Source: Atherix ibis (Eukaryota > Arthropoda > Insecta > Diptera > Athericidae). From it: a stretch of 64,000 nucleotides of DNA. Where the stretch lies: NCBI GenBank assembly GCA_958298945.1, contig CATQJD010000001.1:2621142-2685141 (forward strand). Direction: 5' to 3'. The notes under the pieces are model-generated. The model had not been told where the DNA came from. It searched no databases and saw nothing but the letters and a program-made list of their open reading frames with translations. Every line of letters begins with the position of its first letter. Positions within the stretch are counted from its first letter, which is position 1. Of the stretch, positions 23,057 through 37,237 are shown one piece after another. Made by a program: the position numbers and the translations under genes.

Positions 23057-26000
23057 TTTAAATAAATATTTTCATTGAGAAAATATACTAAAAAATATAA
23101 AATTTCCGAAATAATTCAAATTTTTCTATTAGATCCGGTGTACTTTCTCACCTATAGGTCGTATTAAGGCATCATTTTCCACATTTTATGTATCAAATTA
23201 AAGGCCTAGAAATTATCTTGGATTTGGCTGAAAAATATTTTTGATCACATTACACATTACATAAGAAAAAGTAATAATACTATAAGTGAAAGAAATTTAT
23301 ATAAGTATTTTTAGCAATTATCCTTTTTGGACAAATTTTATCTTAAATCATAGAGTGAAGATTTGTCTTTGCGTATATGTAATAATATATTAAATATGTG
23401 GGGGCATCATGTAAATATTCAATTTTTTCAGATTCCTTTGTGAAAATTTCCTCTTCAAATAAGCTGAAGGTGAGGTGTTCGGACTCAATATCCTTAAGGA
23501 CTATCAAAATTTTTTTGATAGCATTTTATAGATAAAAGTATATGCTAGGTGTCCTTTGAACAAAGTTTCTGAGTATCTTTACAAATGAAAGAAATATTCA
23601 AAAAAGTTCAATGCCCTGTTTTGCTGCTGTTTGCTCAACGTAATACGCGTACAATACGTACTCTTCTACAATTAATTGGGAGTTACTTCGTCAATGTACA
23701 ATTATGTTAGGTATTCAAAGTAATCCAACAATTAGCATTTCTATTCTAAAATAAATCATTCTATTTAATATATTAATTCATTTGATTTTATTTTCTGATT
23801 AACTTTTTTTGCACAAGAAGACTTCGAATTTTTATTGTATTGTATGTTGGAATGTAATATATTTGAGTGTCGACTTTATTTTTTAAAAACTATTTCATTA
23901 TTTTTATATTATTTTACTAATTATGCCAATAATCCTGCAGGGGTGATTTTGGTCCCTTTGTCAATCGAATAATCACCAATCGAAATTTTCTGTGTCTGCC
24001 TGTTAATTTAGTCATTTTTATAGAATTGCCTTTTTTATTCCTACAATTGAAAAATCATATATGAAATGAAAATTTGTTTTTGTTTATAATCGTTCAGTAA
24101 TTTTTGAGTATAGAAAAATAGGACTTACCCCAAAAGTAGTCGTATTTTTGATTTCCAAAACTATTTTGCAGTCCAAGTTTTCCGATTTAGTCTTAAGTAA
24201 TTTTTACAACATTCCTATTTTGATTTCTACAATTGGAAGATCATTTATATTGGACTAATCCAAAAAGTGCTAAACGTGTTTTATTTACATAATTATTCTC
24301 CTATAGTAACGAATATAAACAAATTCGGCGGTCGGTGAAATTATTTTCTTATTTCAAAAATAGACTTTTTCTCAAATATGAACTGTCGTTGGACTTTAAT
24401 TAAATTCCAAGAATATTTTCAGATAATTCGAGTAGATACACATTAATCAACTGAATCGACTGAGAGACGCCTAAAAACTGTCATTTCAAAATTACTCGAC
24501 GGTTGGTGTTTGCGAGAGAGGATCTGCTGAAAATATACTCTCATAATCAGACGAAATTCACTATCGCTTTCAAACCATGTACTTCTACTCGCTTATTAGA
24601 CGCCTGTCGACCGCAAACATTCGTTCTTGCGGGTTCTCTTATAGTTGATTTACGAGTGAGACAGGCTCGTTCTCTCAATCACGCTCTAACGCTCTAAATA
24701 TTGAGTGCAAAGACAAAAAGATACCAGATGTCAACAATCGAAAAATCGCAGGAATCGTATGCCCAACTTTTCCGGGATCAAAAAAAGCTTCGGCTTATTT
24801 GAAGGAGAAATTTTCACAAAGGAATCTCAAAAAATTTAATATTTACATGATGTCCCTACATATTTTATATATTATTGTAAATGCCCAATGACAAATCTTC
24901 ACTCTATGATTTAAGATCAAATTTGTCCAAAAAGGAAAATTGCTAAAAATACTTATATAATTTTCCTTCACTTATAGTATTATTAATTTTTCTTATGTTA
25001 TGTATAACCGGATCAAAAATATTTTCCAACTAAATTTTAGGCCTTTAATCTGACATATAAAATGTTAAAAATGATGACTGCATACGACCTGTAGGTGAGA
25101 AAGTACACCGGATCTAATAGAAAAATTTAGATTATTTCGGATATTTTATATTATTTAGTATATATTTTTTCTCAATGAAGATATTTATCTAAAATTGTAT
25201 AATCTAGATAGCCAGAGCTCATTATGACCTTTCATTTGATGTATAATTTGTTAAGATTGATGTGAAAATTTGGACTTACGAGCACAAAACGGAATAACAA
25301 TTCCACAATATTCCGATTTTCCGAGGGTTTTTTAAATTAGCTCACCACTACATATACATAATAGCGAGCTTATTATTTAATCACATAGCCACACTAACTG
25401 CGGTGAATTTGGCACCTAAATTATTTCGATTGGTTTAGAAATGATGATCCTAGAGTAAAACATGTGTTCTGTGGTCGAAAAATTGCTCGGCAACATTTAT
25501 TGTATGCTAACAATACTTTTTGCCAATAACGACTTCTGCAAATTTCGTTCTGCGTAATTGGTCAAACTGAATTTTAGTTCACGTAACGAATTTTTCGGTT
25601 TTCTCGTGAAAGGATAAACGTATCGATTTTAATTTTTTTTTATTCTCTTGAAAAATGTTCATTCTGTACCGATAAGGATATTTTCCTTCTTTCGTCCTTA
25701 CAAGGATATAGTTTTTCTGTTAATTAATTTTAATTTTCATTTTAAGGGAAAAAATTCTAAATATATATCTAGCTCCTCTGGAGCAGTTTTATCCTTATCG
25801 TCCATGCAAGGACAAAGAACTTATTTTTTCAAAAAATTCAAAAATCATTAATAGCATAATTATACTGAAATTTTGTACTGAACATTTTTACTGAAAATTT
25901 TTAATTGAACATTTTTACTAAAAATTTTCAATAAAATTAATTAGAAAAGATTTTTTAGTTTTTTTTCCGAAAATAAGTTGTTTGTCCTTGCAAGGACGAT

Positions 26001-26612
26001 ATAGATGAATTGGTATCCTGTGGAAAGGTAGCCAGATACGTATTCGGACATTATTTTAAAAAAAATAAAAATTAATATTAATTAGTCAAAATACTATATC
26101 CTTGTAAGGACGAAATAAGGAAAATATCCTCATACGTAAAGAATGAATATTTTCCAAAAGAATAAAAAAAAAATCAAGTCGATACGTTAATCTTTTAGCG
26201 AGAAAACCTAAAAATCCGTCACGCGAGCCAATATTTAGTGTGACCGATTACGCAGAACGAAATTCACAGAAGTCGTCGTTGGCCAAAAGTATTGTTAGCA
26301 GCTGAAAAAAGTTGCCGAGCGATTTTTAGTCCACGAAACACATTTTTTACTCTAGGACCGTCATTCTTGAACCGATCGAAATAATTTAAGTGCCAAATCT
26401 ACCACAGATAGTGTGGCTATGTAATAACATAATAAGCTTATTGTTATGTATATGTAGTGGTGAGATAACTTAAAAATCCTCTCGGAAAATCTGAATATTG
26501 TAAAATTTTTATTCCGTTTTGTGCTCGTAAGTCCAAATTTTCACATCAATCTTAACAAATCATACATCAAATGAAAGGTAATAATGAGATCTAGCTGTCT
26601 AAGCTATGTAAT
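23057..26612 (+). repeat. Macrosatellite copy 8
   Basis: This is a complete 3556-bp unit: core 23470-24786, palindrome 24787-27025. Private changes near the palindrome centre include AAGGGAAAAAATTC (about 25745) and GATATAGATGAATTGG (about 25998). Confidence 0.95.
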
Positions 26613-29600
26613 TTTAAATAAATATTTTCATTGAGAACATATACTAAAAAATATAAAATTTCCGAAATAATTCAAATTTTTCTATTAGATCCGGTGTACT
26701 TTCTCACCTATAGGTCGTATTAAGGCATCATTTTCCACATTTTATGTATCAAATTAAAGGCCTAGAAATTATCTTGGATTTGGCTGAAAAATATTTTTGA
26801 TCACATTACACATTACATAAGAAAAAGTAATAATACTATAAGTGAAAGAAATTTATATAAGTATTTTTAGCAATTATCCTTTTTGGACAAATTTTATCTT
26901 AAATCATAGAGTGAAGATTTGTCTTTGCGTATATGTAATAATATATTAAGTATGTGGGGGCATCATGTAAATATTCAATTTTTTCAGATTCCTTTGTGAA
27001 AATTTCCTCTTCAAATAAGCTGAAGGTGAGGTGTTTGGACTCAATATCCTTAAGGACTATCAAAATTTTTTTGATAGCATTTTATAGATAAAAGTATATG
27101 CTAGGTGTCCTTTGAACAAAGTTTCTGAGTATCTTTACAAATGAAAGAAATATTCAAAAAAGTTCAATGCCCTGTTTTGCTGCTGTTTGCTCAACGTAAT
27201 ACGCGTACAATACGTACTCTTCTACAATTAATTGGGAGTTACTTCGTCAATGTACAATTATGTTAGGTATTCAAAGTAATCCAACAATTAGCATTTCTAT
27301 TCTAAAATAAATCATTCTATTTAATATATTAATTCATTTGATTTTATTTTCTGATTAACTTTTTTTGCACAAGAAGACTTCGAATTTTTATTGTATTGTA
27401 TGTTGGAATGTAATATATTTGAGTGTCGACTTTATTTTTTAAAAACTATTTCATTATTTTTATATTATTCTACTAATTATGCCAATAATCCTGCAGGGGT
27501 GATTTTGGTCCCTTTGTCAATCGAATAATCACCAATCGAAATTTTCTGTGTCTGCCTGTTAATTTAGTCATTTTTATAGAATTGCCTTTTTTATTCCTAC
27601 AATTGAAAAATCATATATGAAATGAAAATTTGTTTTTGTTTATAATCGTTCAGTAATTTTTGAGTATAGAAAAATAGGACTTACCCCAAAAGTAGTCGTA
27701 TTTTTGATTTCCAAAACTATTTTGCAGTCCAAGTTTTCCGATTTAGTCTTAAGTAATTTTTACAACATTCCTATTTTGATTTCTACAATTGGAAGATCAT
27801 TTATATTGGACTAATCCAAAAAGTGCTAAACGTGTTTTATTTACATAATTATTCTCCTATAGTAACGAATATAAACAAATTCGGCGGTCGGTGAAATTAT
27901 TTTCTTATTTCAAAAATAGACTTTTTCTCAAATATGAACTGTCGTTGGACTTTAATTAAATTCCAAGAATATTTTCAGATAATTCGAGTAGATACACATT
28001 AATCAACTGAATCGACTGAGAGACGCCTAAAAACTGTCATTTCAAAATTACTCGACGGTTGGTGTTTGCGAGAGAGGATCTGCTGAAAATATACTCTCAT
28101 AATCAGACGAAATTCACTATCGCTTTCAAACCATGTACTTCTACTCGCTTATTAGACGCCTGTCGACCGCAAACATTCGTTCTTGCGGGTTCTCTTATAG
28201 TTGATTTACGAGTGAGACAGGCTCGTTCTCTCAATCACGCTCTAACGCTCTAAATATTGAGTGCAAAGACAAAAAGATACCAGATGTCAACAATCGAAAA
28301 ATCGCAGGAATCGTATGCCCAACTTTTCCGGGATCAAAAAAAGCTTCGGCTTATTTGAAGGAGAAATTTTCACAAAGGAATCTCAAAAAATTTAATATTT
28401 ACATGATGTCCCTACATATTTTATATATTATTGTAAATGCCCAATGACAAATCTTCACTCTATGATTTAAGATCAAATTTGTCCAAAAAGGAAAATTGCT
28501 AAAAATACTTATATAATTTTCCTTCACTTATAGTATTATTAATTTTTCTTATGTAATGTATAACCGGATCAAAAATATTTTCCAACTAAATTTTAGGCCT
28601 TTAATCTGACATATAAAATGTTAAAAATGATGACTGCATACGACCTGTAGGTGAGAAAATACACCGGATCTAATAGAAAAATTTAGATTATTTCGGATAT
28701 TTTATATTATTTAGTATATATTTTTTCTCAATGAAGATATTTATCTAAAATTGTATAATCTAGATAGCCAGAGCTCATTATGACCTTTCATTTGATGTAT
28801 AATTTGTTAAGATTGATGTGAAAATTTGGACTTACGAGCACAAAACGGAATAACAATTCCACAATATTCCGATTTTCCGAGGGTTTTTTAAATTAGCTCA
28901 CCACTACATATACATAATAGCGAGCTTATTATTTAATCACATAGCCACACTAACTGCGGTGAATTTGGCACCTAAATTATTTCGATTGGTTTAGAAATGA
29001 TGATCCTAGAGTAAAAAATGTGTTCTGTGGTCGAAAAATTGCTCGGCAACATTTATTGTATGCTAACAATACTTTTTGCCAATAACGACTTCTGCAAATT
29101 TCGTTCTGCGTAATTGGTCAAACTGAATTTTAGTTCACGTAACGAATTTTTCGGTTTTCTCGTGAAAGGATAAACGTATCGATTTTAATTTTTTTTTATT
29201 CTCTTGAAAAATGTTAATTCTGTACCGATAAGGATATTTTCCTTCTTTCGTCCTTACAAGGATATAGTTTTTCTGTTAATTAATTTTCATTTTCATTTTA
29301 AGAAAAAAAATCCTAAATATATATCTAGCTCCTCTGGAGCAGTTTTATCCTTATCGTCCATGCAAGGACAAAGAACTTATTTTTTCAAAAAATTCAAAAA
29401 TCATTAATAGCATAATTATACTGAAATTTTGTACTGAACATTTTTACTGAAAATTTTTAATTGAACATTTTTACTAAAAATTTTCAATAAAATTAATTAG
29501 AAAAGATTTTTTAGTTTTTTTTCCGAAAATAAGTTGTTTGTCCTTGCAAGGACGATATAGATAAATTGGTATCCTGTGGAAAGGTAGCCAGATACGTATT

Positions 29601-30167
29601 CGGACATTATTTTAAAAAAAATAAAAATTAATATTAATTAGTCAAAATACTATATCCTTGTAAGGACGAAATAAGGAAAATATCCTCATACGTAAAGAAT
29701 GAATATTTTCCAAAAGAATAAAAAAAAATCAAGTCGATACGTTAATCTTTTAGCGAGAAAACCTAAAAATCCGTCACGCGAGCCAATATTTAGTGTGACC
29801 GATTACGCAGAACGAAATTCACAGAAGTCGTCGTTGGCCAAAAGTATTGTTAGCAGCTGAAAAAAGTTGCCGAGCGATTTTTAGTCCACGAAACACATTT
29901 TTTACTCTAGGACCGTCATTCTTGAACCGATCGAAATAATTTAAGTGCCAAATCTACCACAGATAGTGTGGCTATGTAATAACATAATAAGCTTATTGTT
30001 ATGTATATGTAGTGGTGAGATAACTTAAAAATCCTCTCGGAAAATCTGAATATTGTAAAATTTTTATTCCGTTTTGTGCTCGTAAGTCCAAATTTTCACA
30101 TCAATCTTAACAAATCATACATCAAATGAAAGGTAATAACGAGATCTAGCTGTCTAAGCTATGTAAT
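26613..30167 (+). repeat. Macrosatellite copy 9
   Basis: This is a complete 3555-bp unit: core 27026-28342, palindrome 28343-30580. Private changes include GAGAACATATAC (about 26633), TGTTTGGACTC (about 27033) and AATGTTAATTCTG (about 29210). Confidence 0.95.
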
Positions 30168-33100
30168 TTTAAATAAATATTTTCATTGAGAAAATATACT
30201 AAAAAATATAAAATTTCCGAAATAATTCAAATTTTTCTATTAGATCCGGTGTACTTTCTCATCTATAGGTCGTATTAAGGCATCATGTTCCACATTTTAT
30301 GTATCAAATTAAAGGCCTAGAAATTATCTTGGATTTGGCTGAAAAATATTTTTGATCACATTACACATTACATAAGAAAAAGTAATAATACTATAAGTGA
30401 AAGAAATTTATATAAGTATTTTTAGCAATTATCCTTTTTGGACAAATTTTATCTTAAATCATAGAGTGAAGATTTGGCTTTGCGTGTATGTAATAATATA
30501 TTAAATATGTGGGGGCATCATGTAAATATTCAATTTTTTCAGATTCCTTTGTGAAAATTTCCTCTTCAAATAAGCTGAAGGTAAGGTGTTCGGACTCAAT
30601 ATCCTTAAGAACTATCAAAATTTTTTTTGATAGCATTTTATAGATAAAAGTATATGCTAGGTGTCCTTTGAAGAAAGTTTCTGAGTATCTTTACAAATGA
30701 AAGAAATATTCAAAAAAGTTCAATGCCCTGTTTTGCTGCTGTTTGCTCAACGTAATACGCGTACAATACGTACTCTTCTACAATTAATTGGGAGTTACTT
30801 CGTCAATGTACAATTATGTTAGGTATTCAAAGTAATCCAACAATTAGCATTTCTATTCTAAAATAAATCATTCTATTTAATATATTAATTCATTTGATTT
30901 TATTTTCTGATTAACTTTTTTTGCACAAGAAGACTTCGAATTTTTATTGTATTGTATGTTGGAATGTAATATATTTGAGTGTCGACTTTATTTTTTAAAA
31001 ACTATTTCATTATTTTTATATTATTTTACTAATTATGCCAATAATCCTGCAGGGGTGATTTTGGTCCCTTTGTCAATCGAATAATCACCAATCGAAATTT
31101 TCTGTGTCTGCCTGTTAATTTAGTCATTTTTATAGAATTGCCTTTTTTATTCCTACAATTGAAAAATCATATATGAAATGAAAATTTGTTTTTGTTTATA
31201 ATCGTTCAGTAATTTTTCAGTATAGAAAAATAGGACTTACCCCAAAAGTAGTCGTATTTTTGATTTCCAAAACTATTTTGCAGTCCAAGTTTTCCGATTT
31301 AGTCTTAAGTAATTTTTACAACATTCCTATTTTGATTTCTACAATTGGAAGATCATTTATATTGGACTAATCCAAAAAGTGCTAAACGTGTTTTATTTAC
31401 ATAATTATTCTCCTATAGTAACGAATATAAACAAATTCGGCGGTCGGTGAAATTATTTTCTTATTTCAAAAATAGACTTTTTCTCAAATATGAACTGTCG
31501 TTGGACTTTAATTAAATTCCAAGAATATTTTCAGATAATTCGAGTAGATACACATTAATCAACTGAATCGACTGAGAGACGCCTAAAAACTGTAATTTCA
31601 AAATTACTCGACGGTTGGTGTTTGCGAGAGAGGATCTGCTGAAAATATACTCTCATAATCAGACGAAATTCACTATCGCTTTCAAACCATGTACTTCTAC
31701 TCGCTTATTAGACGCCTGTCGACCGCAAACATTCGTTCTTGCGGGTTCTCTTATAGTTGATTTACGAGTGAGACAGGCTCGTTCTCTCAATCACGCTCTA
31801 ACGCTCTAAATATTGAGTGCAAAGACAAAAAGATACCAGATGTCAACAATCGAAATATCGCAGGAATCGTATGCCCAACTTTTCCGGGATCAAAAAAAGC
31901 TTCGGCTTATTTGAAGGAGAAATTTTCACAAAGGAATCTCAAAAAATTTAATATTTACATGATGTCCCTACATATTTTATATATTATTGTAAATGCCCAA
32001 TGACAAATCTTCACTCTATGATTTAAGATCAAATTTGTCCAAAAAGGAAAATTGCTAAAAATACTTATATAATTTTCCTTCACTTATAGTATTATTAATT
32101 TTTCTTATGTTATGTATAACCGGATCAAAAATATTTTCCAACTAAATTTTAGGCCTTTAATCTGACATATAAAATGTTAAAAATGATGACTGCATACGAC
32201 CTGTAGGTGAGAAAGTACACCGGATCTAATAGAAAAATTTAGATTATTTCGGATATTTTATATTATTTAGTATATATTTTTTCTCAATGAAGATATTTAT
32301 CTAAAATTGTATAATCTAGATAGCCAGAGCTCATTATGACCTTTCATTTGATGTATAATTTGTTAAGATTGATGTGAAAATTTGGACTTACGAGCACAAA
32401 ACGGAATAACAATTCCACAATATTCCGATTTTCCGAGGGTTTTTTAAATTAGCTCACCACTACATATACATAATAGCGAGCTTATTATTTAATCACATAG
32501 CCACACTAACTGCGGTGAATTTGGCACCTAAATTATTTCGATTGGTTTAGAAATGATGATCCTAGAGTAAAAAATGTGTTCTGTGGTCGAAAAATTGCTC
32601 GGCAACATTTATTGTATGCTAACAATACTTTTTGCCAATAACGACTTCTGCAAATTTCGTTCTGCGTAATTGGTCAAACTGAATTTTAGTTCACGTAACG
32701 AATTTTTCGGTTTTCTCGTGAAAGGATAAACGTATCGATTTTAATTTTTTTTTATTCTCTTGAAAAATGTTCATTCTGTACCGATAAGGATATTTTCCTT
32801 CTTTCGTCCTTACAAGGATATAGTTTTTCTGTTAATTAATTTTAATTTTCATTTTAAGAAAAAAAATCCTAAATATATATCTAGCTCCTCTGGAGCAGTT
32901 TTATCCTTATCGTCCATGCAAGGACAAAGAACTTATTTTTTCAAAAAATTCAAAAATCATTAATAGCATAATTATACTGAAATTTTGTACTGAACATTTT
33001 TACTGAAAATTTTTAATTGAACATTTTTACTAAAAATTTTCAATAAAATTAATTAGAAAAGATTTTTTAGTTTTTTTTCCGAAAATAAGTTGTTTGTCCT

Positions 33101-33724
33101 TGCAAGGACGATATAGATAAATTGGTATCCTGTGGAAAGGTAGCCAGATACGTATTCGGACATTATTTTTAAAAAAATAAAAATTAATATTAATTAGTCA
33201 AAATACTATATCCTTGTAAGGACGAAATAAGGAAAATATCCTCATACGTAAAGAATGAATATTTTCCAAAAGAATAAAAAAAAAATCAAGTCGATACGTT
33301 AATCTTTTAGCGAGAAAACCTAAAAATCCGTCACGCGAGCCAATATTTAGTGTGACCGATTACGCAGAACGAAATTCACAGAAGTCGTCGTTGGCCAAAA
33401 GTATTGTTAGCAGCTGAAAAAAGTTGCCGAGCGATTTTTAGTCCACGGAACACATTTTTTACTCTAGGACCGTCATTCTTGAACCGATCGAAATAATTTA
33501 AGTGCCAAATCTACCACAGATAGTGTGGCTATGTAATAACATAATAAGCTTATTGTTATGTATATGTAGTGGTGAGATAACTTAAAAATCCTCTCGGAAA
33601 ATCTGAATATTGTAAAATTTTTATTCCGTTTTGTGCTCGTAAGTCCAAATTTTCACATCAATCTTAACAAATCATACATCAAATGAAAGGTAATAACGAG
33701 ATCTAGCTGTCTAAGCTATGTAAT
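30168..33724 (+). repeat. Macrosatellite copy 10
   Basis: This is a complete 3557-bp unit: core 30581-31898, palindrome 31899-34137. One extra T in the small core palindrome near 30618, together with nearby substitutions (GTAAGGTGTT, CTTAAGAAC, TTTGGCTTTGCGTGTATG), produces a 60-codon ATG-started frame on the minus strand (30454-30636), discussed separately. It shares CTGTAATTT in the core with copies 1-4 and CATCATGTTCC in the left arm with copies 2 and 3. Confidence 0.95.
30454..30636 (-). other. Copy-10-only minus-strand open frame, doubtful
   Basis: A 60-codon frame opens with ATG at 30636 and ends in TAA at 30454, crossing the left arm-core boundary. In the other copies the same frame is open for about 55-60 codons but is cut off from the ATG by one missing base in an A/T run, and it is preceded by a TAA. 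The inverted partner in the right arm keeps a related reading (LFEGEIFTKES versus LFEEEIFTKES), interrupted by a stop. I recognise no family, and there is no sign of a promoter or of purifying selection. Most likely it is chance, or a relic of coding sequence older than the inversion. Confidence 0.2.
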
Positions 33725-36700
33725 TTTAAATAAATATTTTCATTGAGAAAATATACTAAAAAATATAAAATTTCCGAAATAATTCAAATTTTTCTATTAG
33801 ATCCGGTGTACTTTCGCACCTATAGGTCGTATTAAGGCATCATTTTCCACATTTTATGTATCAAATTAAAGGCCTGGAAATTATCTTGGATTTGGCTGAA
33901 AAATATTTTTGATCACATTACACATTACATAAGAAAAAGTAATAATACTATAAGTGAAAGAAATTTATATAAGTATTTTTAGCAATTATCCTTTTTGGAC
34001 AAATTTTATCTTAAATCATAGAGTGAAGATTTGTCTTTGCGTATATGTAATAATATATTAAATATGTGGGGGCATCATGTAAATATTCAATTTTTTCAGA
34101 TTCCTTTGTGAAAATTTCCTCTTCAAATAAGCTGAAGGTGAGGTGTTCGGACTCAATATCCTTAAGGACTATCAAAATTTTTTTAATAGCATTTTATAGA
34201 TAAAAGTATATGCTAGGTGTCCTTTGAATAAAGTTTCTGAGTATCTTTACAAATGAAGGAAATATTCAAAAAAGTTCAATGCCCTGTTTTGCTGCTGTTT
34301 GCTCAACGTAATACGCGTACAATACGTACTCTTCTACAAGTAATTGGGAGTTACTTCGTCAATGCACAATTATGTTAGGTATTCAAAGTAATCCAACAAT
34401 TAGCATTTCTATTCTAAAATAAATCATTCTATTTAATATATTAATTCATTTGATTTTATTTTCTGATTAACTTTTTTTGCACAAGAAGACTTCGAATTTT
34501 TATTGTATTGTATGTTGGAATGTAATATATTTGAGTGTCGACTTTATTTTTAAAAAACTATTTCATTATTTTTATATTATTTTACTAATTATGCCAATAA
34601 TCCTGCAGGGGTGATTTTGGTCCCTTTGTCAATCGAATAATCACCAATCGAAATTTTCTGTGTCTGCCTGTTAATTTAGTCATTTTTATAGAATTGCCTT
34701 TTTTATTCCTACAATTGAAAAATCATATATGAAATGAAAATTTGTTTTTGTTTATAATCGTTCAGTAATTTTTGAGTATAGAAAAATAGGACTTACCCCA
34801 AAAGTAGTCGTATTTTTGATTTCCAAAACTATTTTGCAGTCCAAGTTTTCCGATTTAGTCTTAAGTAATTTTTACAACATTCCTATTTTGATTTCTACAA
34901 TTGGAAGATCATTTATATTGGACTAATCCAAAAAGTGCTAAACGTGTTTTATTTACATAATTATTCTCCTATAGTAACGAATATAAACAAATTCGGCGGT
35001 CGGTGAAATTATTTTCTTATTTCAAAAATAGACTTTTTCTCAAATATGAACTGTCGTTGGACTTTAATTAAATTCCAAGAATATTTTCAGATAATTCGAG
35101 TAGATACACATTAATCAACTGAATCGACTGAGAGACGCCTAAAAACTGTCATTTCAAAATTACTCGACGGTTGGTGTTTGCGAGAGAGGATCTGCTGAAA
35201 ATATACTCTCATAATCAGACGAAATTCACTATCGCTTTCAAACCATGTACTTCTACTCGCTTATTAGACGCCTGTCGACCGCAAACATTCGTTCTTGCGG
35301 GTTCTCTTATAGTTGATTTACGAGTGAGACAAGCTCGTTCTCTCAATCACGCTCTAACGCTCTAAATATTGAGTGCAAAGACAAAAAGATACCAGATGTC
35401 AACAATCGAAAAATCGCAGGAATCGTATGCCCAACTTTTCCGGGATCAAAAAAAGCTTCGGCTTATTTGAAGGAGAAATTTTCACAAAGGAATCTCAAAA
35501 AATTTAATATTTACATGATGTCCCTACATATTTTATATATTATTGTAAATGCCCAATGACAAATCTTCACTCTATGATTTAAGATCAAATTTGTCCAAAA
35601 AGGAAAATTGCTAAAAATACTTATATAATTTTCCTTCACTTATAGTATTATTAATTTTTCTTATGTAATGTATAACCGGATCAAAAATATTTTCCAACTA
35701 AATTTTAGGCCTTTAATCTGACATATAAAATGTTAAAAATGATGACTGCATACGACCTGTAGGTGAGAAAGTACACCGGATCTAATAGAAAAATTTAGAT
35801 TATTTCGGATATTTTATATTATTTAGTATATATTTTTTCTCAATGAAGATATTTATCTAAAATTGTATAATCTAGATAGCCAGAGCTCATTATGACCTTT
35901 CATTTGATGTATAATTTGTTAAGATTGATGTGAAAATTTGGACTTACGAGGGTTTTTTAAATTAGCTCACCACTACATATACATAATAGCGAGCTTATTA
36001 TTTAATCACATAGCCACACTAACTGCGGTGAATTTGGCACCTAAATTATTTCGATTGGTTTAGAAATGATGATCCTAGAGTAAAAAATGTGTTCTGTGGT
36101 CGAAAAATTGCTCGGCAACATTTATTGTATGCTAACAATACTTTTTGCCAATAACGACTTCTGCAAATTTCGTTCTGCGTAATTGGTCAAACTGAATTTT
36201 AGTTCACGTAACGAATTTTTCGGTTTTCTCGTGAAAGGATAAACGTATCGATTTTAATTTTTTTTTATTCTCTTGAAAAATGTTCATTCTGTACCGATAA
36301 GGATATTTTCCTTCTTTCGTCCTTACAAGGATATAGTTTTTCTGTTAATTAATTTTCATTTTCATTTTAAGAAAAAAAATCCTAAATATATATCTAGCTC
36401 CTCTGGAGCAGTTTTATCCTTATCGTCCATGCAAGGACAAAGAACTTATTTTTTCAAAAAATTCAAAAATCATTAATAGCATAATTATACTGAAATTTTG
36501 TACTGAACATTTTTACTGAAAATTTTTAATTGAACATTTTTACTAAAAATTTTCAATAAAATTAATTAGAAAAGATTTTTTAGTTTTTTTTCCGAAAATA
36601 AGTTGTTTGTCCTTGCAAGGACGATATAGATAAATTGGTATCCTGTGGAAAGGTAGCCAGATACGTATTCGGACATTATTTTAAAAAAAATAAAAATTAA

Positions 36701-37237
36701 TATTAATTAGTCAAAATACTATATCCTTGTAAGGACGAAATAAGGAAAATATCCTCATACGTAAAGAATGAATATTTTCCAAAAGAATAAAAAAAAAATC
36801 AAGTCGATACGTTAATCTTTTAGCGAGAAAACCTAAAAATCCGTCACGCGAGCCAATATTTAGTGTGACCGATTACGCAGAACGAAATTCACAGAAGTCG
36901 TCGTTGGCCAAAAGTATTGTTAGCAGCTGAAAAAAGTTGCCGAGCGATTTTTAGTCCACGGAACACATTTTTTACTCTAGGACCGTCATTCTTGAACCGA
37001 TCGAAATAATTTAAGTGCCAAATCTACCACAGATAGTGTGGCTATGTAATAACATAATAAGCTTATTGTTATGTATATGTAGTGGTGAGATAACTTAAAA
37101 ATCCTCTCGGAAAATCTGAATATTGTAAAATTTTTATTCCGTTTTGTGCTCGTAAGTCCAAATTTTCACATCAATCTTAACAAATCATACATCAAATGAA
37201 AGGTAATAACGAGATCTAGCTGTCTAAGCTATGTAAT
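33725..37237 (+). repeat. Macrosatellite copy 11, with 43-bp deletion
   Basis: Core 34138-35454, palindrome 35455-37650. The copy is 3513 bp because 43 bp of the right arm are missing at 35950/35951. It is the first copy with CTACAAGTAATTGG and AATGAAGGAAATATTC in the core, also found in copies 12-14 and 19. Confidence 0.95.
35941..35960 (+). other. 43-bp deletion junction between CGAG repeats
   Basis: Other copies read TTACGAG, then 43 bp ending in CCGAG, then GGTTTTTTAA. Copy 11 reads TTACGAGGGTTTTTTAA. One copy of the short direct repeat CGAG is kept, as expected for microhomology-mediated or slippage deletion. The core-to-arm distance shrinks by exactly 43 bp. Confidence 0.9.
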
